A DNA stretch of 64,000 nt from JBFLYH01 sp964630235 (GTDB taxonomy: Bacteria; Oederibacteriota; JAAXVQ01; JAUVAV01): the NCBI GenBank assembly GCA_964630235.1, contig CAZVUO010000001.1:1116001-1180000 (forward strand), in the 5' to 3' direction. Positions 58,853 to 64,000 of this stretch are shown in pieces (within the stretch, counting starts at the first letter, position 1; each line of letters starts with the position of its first letter). The notes beneath the pieces are model-generated. The model was not told where the DNA came from. It saw only the letters and a list, made by a program, of their open reading frames with translations, and did no database searches. A program made the position numbers and the translations under genes.

Positions 58853-58917
58853 CCCCGGCCCGAAGGGAGCCGGGGTCCAGCCACGGTCTAGGGCCCCCCG
58901 TGCCCTTCGGCCGGGGG
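58853..58917. repeat. Two adjacent GC-rich palindromes
   Basis: CCCCGGC/GCCGGGG (58,853-58,859 with 58,869-58,875) and CCCCCG/CGGGGG (58,895-58,900 with 58,912-58,917). The second shares its sequence with the palindrome before tRNA-Glu. They lie in a 386-base stretch (58,774-59,159) that holds only repeats and a promoter, no gene. Confidence 0.65.
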
Positions 58918-58962
58918 TGAATGTGAGATGGCGAAGTCGAACATAGGACCCTAAAGAAGTGG

Positions 58963-59052
58963 GTCATTGCGAGCGATCGTAGGGAGCGAAGCAATCTTAA
59001 GACCGAGATTGCCGCGTCTCCCCTCGACAAGCTCGGGGAGCCTCGCAATGAC
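58963..59052. repeat. GTCATTGCGAG palindromic element, copy 2
   Basis: It begins GTCATTGCGAG and ends CTCGCAATGAC, with GAAGCAATCTTAAG and GAGATTGCCGCG inside. The ends match copy 1 at 42,726-42,807; the centre differs, and the length is 90 rather than 82 bases. It is a mobile-looking non-coding palindrome. Confidence 0.8.
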
Positions 59053-59124
59053 GACCTTAAAATGAGACTTCGCCCGGTTTGGGTTTGGTACCCCGGGATT
59101 TGCCCGGGGGGCCCCATTGTTCCA

Positions 59125-59152
59125 TTGCTTGATTTTCAAAAAGTTGTACAAT
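59125..59152 (+). promoter_or_regulatory. Promoter of the glycosyltransferase gene, possibly leaderless
   Basis: TTGCTT (59,125-59,130), 16-base spacer, TACAAT (59,147-59,152). The ATG at 59,160 lies 7 bases after the -10 box, about where transcription should begin, and no ribosome-binding site is present. Confidence 0.6.
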
Positions 59153-59159
59153 CCTCCCC

Positions 59160-60485
59160 ATGCCTCCCGTTCCGCCTGTCATTGACCGCTATCTTCATTC
59201 CAATCCCTGGGCCTCGACCCTGGAGGAGCGGCTGCCCGATCCGAGATCAGGTTTGAAATTGTGCGTGGTGATCCCCAGCCTGGCTGAAAGCCAAGATCTC
59301 CCCGCGGTCCTGGATTCCCTGATCCACAGCCGGCGCTTGGATGAATGCGAAGTGGTGGTGCTGGTCAATCAGGGGGAAAACGCTCCGGCGGAAATCACCC
59401 GCGATAACCGCGCGACGATGGAGCTACGGGCGGTTTACGCCGCGTCGCCCGTTCCCGTCCATTTCGTGGACCGCTTTTCTCGGGGCCGAAGTCTGCCCGC
59501 GAAGCAGGCGGGCGTGGGCCTGGCGCGCCGCCTGGGATTGGACCTGGGTTTGGACCGCCTGGTCCGGGCCGGACAGGTCGAACGCAGCTGCCTGGCGTGC
59601 CTGGACGCGGACTCGCCCGTGGGGCCCGGATACCTGGACGCTCTACTGGAAGCGTTTGACAGGGAAGACCAGCCGCCGGCCGTGATTTGCGCCTATGCGC
59701 ATCCCATGCCCGCCGAGGAAGCGCTGCGGCTGCCCATCGTGGCCTATGAGCTTTGGCTGCGATACCTCGTGGCGGGATTCGCTGTTGCGGGTTCGATCTT
59801 CGCCTTTCCGGCGGTCGGTTCCTGCACGGTCGTGTCGGCCGCGGCCTATGCGCGGGTCCGGGGCATGGAACCCCGCCGGGCTGCCGAGGATTTTCATTTT
59901 CTGCGGAAGCTGGCCAAATTAAACGGTCTGCGGCCTCTGGACACGCTCCCGGGCGCGCGGGTTTTTCCCGCGGCGCGCATTTCAGACCGCGTGCCGTTTG
60001 GGACGGGCCGCGCCATGCAGCGCAGCGCGGCCGAGGGGCAGGGAACGTATCTGCGGGTCGAGCCGCCGGAGGTCTTTTTGGAAGTGGCCGAGTTTTTCCG
60101 CCGGGCGCCGGAAGCGTTCTCGCGGCCCGCGGCCTGGCGCGGGCTGCCCCGGCGTCTGGAAGATTTTCTCGGACGTGAAGGCGCCTGGCCCGTCTTCGAA
60201 AAGTTCCGCGCGCTCTATCCCGGCTCGCAACACTTCACCTTGGCCGTGCAGCACTGGTTCGACAGCCTGAAGATCGTCCGTTACGCCAATGCAGTCTCAC
60301 GCCAGCAGGGCAGAATCTGGGCGTTCCAGGCGTGGAAGGCCGTGCTGCAGGCGCTGGGACAATGGGAGGCCGCGGCGGACCTCCCCCTGCCTGTGGACGG
60401 GTGCCAGGACCTGGTCCTGCTTGCGTCGTGGTTGGAAGCCGTGAGGAAATTGCAGGATACCGTGGCCGGGGATGGTATATACTGA
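59160..60485 (+). CDS. Family 2 glycosyltransferase-like protein
   Basis: 441 residues. The N-terminal half fits a GT-A fold: LKLCVVIPSLAESQDLPAVLDSL at the first strand, EVVVLVNQGEN, and ACLDADSPVGPGYLDALLEAF, where DAD is the metal-binding motif. SRGRSLPAKQAGVGLARR lies between them. The C-terminal half is helical and has no clear membrane helix apart from a hydrophobic stretch (LRYLVAGFAVAGSIFAFPAVGS). The acceptor is unknown. No ribosome site precedes ATG 59,160; the promoter suggests a leaderless mRNA. Confidence 0.75.
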   Translation: MPPVPPVIDRYLHSNPWASTLEERLPDPRSGLKLCVVIPSLAESQDLPAVLDSLIHSRRLDECEVVVLVNQGENAPAEITRDNRATMELRAVYAASPVPVHFVDRFSRGRSLPAKQAGVGLARRLGLDLGLDRLVRAGQVERSCLACLDADSPVGPGYLDALLEAFDREDQPPAVICAYAHPMPAEEALRLPIVAYELWLRYLVAGFAVAGSIFAFPAVGSCTVVSAAAYARVRGMEPRRAAEDFHFLRKLAKLNGLRPLDTLPGARVFPAARISDRVPFGTGRAMQRSAAEGQGTYLRVEPPEVFLEVAEFFRRAPEAFSRPAAWRGLPRRLEDFLGREGAWPVFEKFRALYPGSQHFTLAVQHWFDSLKIVRYANAVSRQQGRIWAFQAWKAVLQALGQWEAAADLPLPVDGCQDLVLLASWLEAVRKLQDTVAGDGIY

Positions 60486-60514
60486 AGGCTACCACGTGAA
60501 AGAGAGCGGTAATC

Positions 60515-61039
60515 ATGGTTGGTGATTTTGGCTGGCAAGACCGGTTGATGACCGCGGTCGCGCTGTTCCTGATCCCCTTGCTGTGGTGGCTGGCGCTGGG
60601 AGGGATACTGCTGGCGGGTCTGCATTTCGGCCTGCGCGCCAGCATCTGGACACTGAGCGTAGGCCTGGTACTGCTGTCGGGATATGGGTGGTTGTTTCTG
60701 TACTGGCTGGTCAGTCTGGACCGGCGCCAGGTCGTCAACGATCTGGAAAGCCTTCCCCAGCGGCCCGCTTACCATGATCTTTACGCGCTGCGCGTCAGGG
60801 AACAACAGGACTGGTCGCGCGCGCTCGGGCGCTGGGACTGGCTGCGGCTCCAAATGTGGGCCGTGCCCGTGCTGGCCGCTGCCGGTTTCGGCCTGCTGAT
60901 CGGCCTGCTGGCGCTGCTGCGCGTCGTGTCGCTGGACGGGATCGAGGCCGGCCTCTGGTCCGCCGGGCTGGGGCTTTCCGCCGCGGACCTGTATCTGACC
61001 CGGGCCTTTCAGGATTTGCGTCACACTTTGGGGAATTGA
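60515..61039 (+). CDS. Small integral membrane protein of unknown function
   Basis: 174 residues with about three to four hydrophobic helices: residues 12-35, 40-66 and 115-136, plus a charged loop (RRQVVNDLESLPQRPAYHDLYALRVREQQD) between the second and third. I do not recognise the family. It starts 29 bases after the glycosyltransferase and ends about 106 bases before lepB; a TGGTATATA extended -10 motif (60,473-60,481) at the end of the preceding gene could serve it. Confidence 0.75.
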   Translation: MVGDFGWQDRLMTAVALFLIPLLWWLALGGILLAGLHFGLRASIWTLSVGLVLLSGYGWLFLYWLVSLDRRQVVNDLESLPQRPAYHDLYALRVREQQDWSRALGRWDWLRLQMWAVPVLAAAGFGLLIGLLALLRVVSLDGIEAGLWSAGLGLSAADLYLTRAFQDLRHTLGN

Positions 61040-61145
61040 TCTTGCGGCGGCCACGGCTTGTACGTTTTCCGCGCGGGGTTGAACCGGGTGAGATTTTTCG
61101 GGGTCAAAACCAGAGAAAAAACCAGTTTAAACGCTTGGAGACTCC

Positions 61146-61823
61146 ATGAATATCCAATTTTGGATCGCCGAACACGCGGACGCGATATTCTACGGAGTGT
61201 TCGCGGCGTTGCTCCTGGCGGAGATCGCGCTCCGGCTGGTATGGAAGGTGAGCAAGACGCATCGGGCGCTGGAATACGTGGATTCCGGTTTCATCGCCAT
61301 CGTGCTGGCTTTCCTGATCCGCTCGTTTTTCATCCAGACGTTCATCATTCCTTCGGGTTCCATGGAAACCACTCTGCTGATCCGGGATCAAATCCTGGTC
61401 AACAAACTCTCCTATGGCGTGCGCCTGCCATTTTCCCACCGCCTGCTGTTTCCGGGGAGGGACCTGCGCCGGGGCGAGATCGTGGTGTTCCGCTATCCCC
61501 GGAACCCGAAGCATAAATACGTCAAACGCTGTCTCGGCCTGCCGGGGGACCGGATCGAAATGCGGAACAAAGTGCTCTATGTGAACAACCGGCCGGTGGA
61601 GGAACCCTATGTCATTCACCGCGACCAAAAGGTCCAGACCTGGCCTTTTTCACGGGATAATTTTGGGCCGGTGACCGTGCCGGAAGATCACTTTTTCATG
61701 CTGGGGGACAACCGCGACGAATCGGCGGATTCACGCTACTGGGGTTTTTTGCAGAAAGGCATGATCGAGGGACGGGCCCTGGCCGTGTACTGGCCGCTGA
61801 ACCGCTGGCAGGTCATCCGCTAA
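61146..61823 (+). CDS. lepB: Signal peptidase I
   Basis: 225 residues. Two N-terminal membrane helices precede the catalytic region: IPSGSMETTLL with the nucleophile Ser, KHKYVKRCLGLPGDRIEM with the catalytic Lys, and MLGDNRDESADSRYWG, all diagnostic of the S26 family. It cleaves signal peptides on the outer face of the inner membrane, and could act on the giant protein and the amidase. ATG 61,146 has only a short GGAG tract before it. Confidence 0.97.
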   Translation: MNIQFWIAEHADAIFYGVFAALLLAEIALRLVWKVSKTHRALEYVDSGFIAIVLAFLIRSFFIQTFIIPSGSMETTLLIRDQILVNKLSYGVRLPFSHRLLFPGRDLRRGEIVVFRYPRNPKHKYVKRCLGLPGDRIEMRNKVLYVNNRPVEEPYVIHRDQKVQTWPFSRDNFGPVTVPEDHFFMLGDNRDESADSRYWGFLQKGMIEGRALAVYWPLNRWQVIR

Positions 61824-61894
61824 CCGACGGCTGAAGAATGGATTGTCCTGACAAGACGTGACCCCCCCCGCGATGTTCCGCTGGCAGCCTGTTG

Positions 61895-61920
61895 CCCCGA
61901 AAAAGAGCGGCTTTTCGGGG
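61895..61920. terminator. Hairpin between convergent genes
   Basis: CCCCGAAAA (61,895-61,903) pairs with TTTTCGGGG (61,912-61,920). It lies between the ends of lepB and the minus-strand gene. There is no T tract beyond the stem, so terminator activity is uncertain. Confidence 0.45.
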
Positions 61921-61931
61921 CGCCGGCCGCC

Positions 61932-63838
61932 TTACTCCCACTTGCCCAGCGCCTGATCCAGCAGCTTGAGGATCTCCCGCTGATGCTCGGGTTTGGGCCG
62001 CAGGGACAAGGACTTCCGCAGGACTTGCTCCGCTTCACCCCGCCGCCCCTGTCTCATCGCGATCAAGCCCAGATTGTAATACGCCGTGTACAGGGACGGA
62101 TCCAGCGCCAGCGCCTCCCGGAACCGTTCGGCCGCTTCGTCATTCTGGTTGCGGTTGAGATGGATTTGGCCTTCGAAGAACGGCGGCAGGTAGGAGGCGG
62201 GCGCCGCGGCGCGGGCGCGCCGGATTTCCTGCAGGGTCAGGTCCAGATCCGACAGCAGGAAATGGTACGGCGAAGGTTTCCAGGGCGTGACCGCGCGGTA
62301 TTCGAACTGGTCAATCAAGGGCTGGTTCGGGCCGCCCCGTCTCACGTAAACATGGCAGAGATGATCCCAATACACCAACGCCCACTGGCCCGATTCCACC
62401 AGCCGTGAAAAAAGTTTCAGGTGATTTTCGTGCCCGGTGGGATCTTCGCTGTAGGATAAAATCCCCTGAATGCCGTATTCGTCCAGCAGGGCCAAACACC
62501 GGCGGGGGTCGCCGGTGCTGATGCGGATGTAGTCGTCGAATACCTTGCCGCCGAACATCATCAGGCGTCCGTCAATAAACACCTGCATTTTGCCGTGGGT
62601 CTCCCACCCGAGGTATCCGCTCCAGGCCATGGGCGCGAACCAGCGTCCCTGACAAGGCTGCTGTTTCATCCAGGCCACGCCTGCCTTGGGGTAGTAATCC
62701 CGGAGTTCGCTCAAGTCGGCGGCCCGGCCCAGCAGGGCCGCGGCGGCCAGCAGGAGCAGGGCCGCTCCGGCGCCAATCAGCCACGTCCATTGCGGAAGCG
62801 GGGGCAAAAGTTTGCGGCCCGCCGCGGGCAGCCAAGCGCGTGCCTGGCTTACGGTGGCCGGCAGCGCCGCGAGGACAAAGAGCGGAATGTGGCGGTAAGA
62901 CTGGACCGCGAGATAAGAGAAGACCGCCAGGGGCAGCAGGTCCGACAGCCGCCAGCGGCGCCAGCCCGCGATCTGGACCAGCCACACGGCGGCCAGCAGC
63001 AGGAAAAAATCCCAGTGTTTGCCGAGCTGGGGGGAATTCCATTCGGAGATGAACATGGCAAACGCCTCGGACCCGACGTGCTGAAACACATAGGTGTAAA
63101 TCCCGAAACCCAGGGGATTCAGGGCGCCGGTTAAAAATGCCGCGGCCGAGGCCAGGCCGAGGGCCTGGAAGCGGACCGCGGCGCCGGCATCGCGGGACGA
63201 CCGGACGAGGGTTGCGCCGTCCTCGGCCAGGTGGGCGCCGAGCAGGACGAAGAGCACGATGAATCCGGGGTGCAGGTTCGCCCACAGCGGAGCCAGGGCC
63301 GGCAGCCACCAGAGCCGGCGCAGGGAGGGGGCGGAGCGGAACCGTTCCAGCAGCCACATGGCGAGCGCCAGGAACAGGTAGGTGAACACGTACGGCCGTT
63401 CGCGGAAAAAAACAGGAGCGTGGGTAGAAACTGCACGCCGACGGCCGCGCCGGCCGCGACCGCCAGATTGGGCCAGCGCCGGTACAACAGGAGACCCAGC
63501 AAACCAAATGTCAGGGTCATGGCCAGGGCTTTGGCGAGAATCAGCGCGCGGGGTCCTCCCAGCTGCCACAGCCCATAAAGTCCCACGGAAAACAGCACTT
63601 CAATTTTATCCATGGCTTTGTCCGGCACGGTGTAGGCAAAAGGCTCGGCGCCCATTTCCAATCCGGTCTCCACCCAGTACCGCCCGTCCCGCATATGCAT
63701 ATAAATGTCCGGGTCCGCCAGGGGATGCACGTGCAGGCCGAAGGAGAGCGCCGCGGCGCAGATCAGGAAAACGGTTTTGGCGCCGCTCCAGGACTGGGCG
63801 CCCCGGTCCGCTCGGCCGGCCGGAGGAGAAGACGTCAT
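61932..63838 (-). pseudogene. Multi-pass membrane protein with TPR tail, frameshifted at a T7 run
   Basis: The first part reads from ATG 63,838 (GAGGTG upstream) in one frame: LADPDIYMHMRDGRYWVETG and VGVQFLPTLLFF. At the A7 run 63,406-63,412 on the + strand (T7 in the coding strand) protein similarity jumps to another frame that continues RERPYVFTYLFLALAMWLLERF to the stop at 61,932. Joined, they make about 635 residues with 8-10 membrane helices, a soluble region, and a TPR-like tail (AAERFREALALDPSLYTAYYNLGLIAMRQGR). The layout recalls membrane glycosyltransferase-like proteins of the O-mannosyltransferase type, but I see no catalytic motif. The break may be a sequencing error, a true mutation, or slippage. 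Confidence 0.75.
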
Positions 63839-63871
63839 GCCGTCACCTCGGAAATGGGCTGGGATGCCTAC

Positions 63872-63877
63872 ATTATA
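63872..63877 (-). promoter_or_regulatory. Perfect -10 box upstream of the minus-strand membrane gene
   Basis: TATAAT on the minus strand about 35 bases before the start codon. No good -35 box is seen at 16-18 bases. Confidence 0.45.
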
Positions 63878-63925
63878 ATGGAATTCAGCCGGTCATGCCG
63901 GGCTTTTTGCGTCCGGCAAAAGCCG

Positions 63926-63954
63926 TTGACTAATTGAGAGGCGTTGGTTAAACT
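63926..63954 (+). promoter_or_regulatory. Promoter reading out of the window
   Basis: TTGACT (63,926-63,931), 17-base spacer, TAAACT (63,949-63,954). Transcription would begin near 63,961 and immediately meet the hairpin that follows. Confidence 0.6.
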
Positions 63955-63973
63955 GTGAAGCGTTTTTTCCCCT

Positions 63974-63997
63974 CCCTCCAGTTCTTGGAGGGTTTTT
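63974..63997 (+). terminator. Terminator or attenuator hairpin at the window end
   Basis: CCCTCCA (63,974-63,980) pairs with TGGAGGG (63,986-63,992), loop GTTCT, then five Ts. It lies about 15 bases after the predicted transcription start, so it could be an attenuator of a gene outside the window. Confidence 0.6.
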
Positions 63998-64000
63998 CAT

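Noticed and set aside
57600..59160. CRISPR array in the repeat-rich region
   Set aside because: The repeats are palindromes of differing sequence and irregular spacing, without identical direct repeats, spacers or cas genes.
61895..61920. Strong rho-independent terminator after lepB
   Set aside because: The stem is good, but no T tract follows on either strand, so it is kept only as a low-confidence hairpin.

Overview
The window is a GC-rich bacterial chromosome segment coded almost entirely on the + strand. Several signs point to the candidate phylum Omnitrophota (OP3), a group known for giant genes: a single uninterrupted 32 kb gene, its N-terminal domain (an IQDLHC-type motif I associate with that lineage), a Gram-negative style meso-diaminopimelate wall pathway, lipoproteins, and many short palindromic repeats. 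The lineage call is inference and should be tested with the L13, S9 and FtsZ sequences.

Layout. Positions 1-1226 hold the 3' end of truA and a HIT-like nucleotide-sugar phosphorylase homologue. Positions 1657-33777 hold one gene for a protein of about 10,706 residues (about 1.2 MDa). In order it carries a signal-anchor, a ChaN/EreA-like domain, two GDP-mannose pyrophosphorylase domains (the first degenerate), a J domain, an HExxH zincin-like domain, a kinase-like domain, four CheR-like methyltransferase repeats, a transglutaminase-like domain, five membrane modules resembling CPBP/CAAX proteases, a glucan phosphorylase-like domain, a GH57-like domain, a HAD-like domain, an intact HD-GYP domain, and at least three copies of an HExxE-x5-H motif. 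This is the most unusual object in the window.

Positions 33855-34887 form a compact rplM-rpsI operon with a clear promoter and terminator. Positions 35000-54649 are a division and cell wall (dcw) cluster: mraZ, a STAS-domain gene, rsmH, ftsL, ftsI, murE, murF, mraY, murD, ftsW, murG, murC, ddl, ftsQ, ftsA, ftsZ and an N-acetylmuramoyl-L-alanine amidase. It opens with three phased MraZ boxes. Its oddities are no murB, a shortened FtsQ, and palindromic repeats inserted at four gene junctions.

Positions 54646-57310 hold a lipoprotein beta-propeller behind a consensus promoter, then glgA. A tRNA-Glu(UUC) with its terminator follows. Positions 57.6-59.15 kb form a repeat-rich, lower-GC accessory island with a four-helix-bundle protein and an unrecognised gene. 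After it come a family 2 glycosyltransferase-like gene, a small membrane protein, lepB, and on the minus strand a membrane/TPR protein gene broken by a frameshift in a homopolymer.

How it fits together: the wall and division genes are a conventional growth module. The upstream sugar-nucleotide gene, the giant protein and glgA share a theme of GDP-sugar and alpha-glucan chemistry, with the giant protein apparently scaffolding several such enzymes next to membranes and possible proteases.
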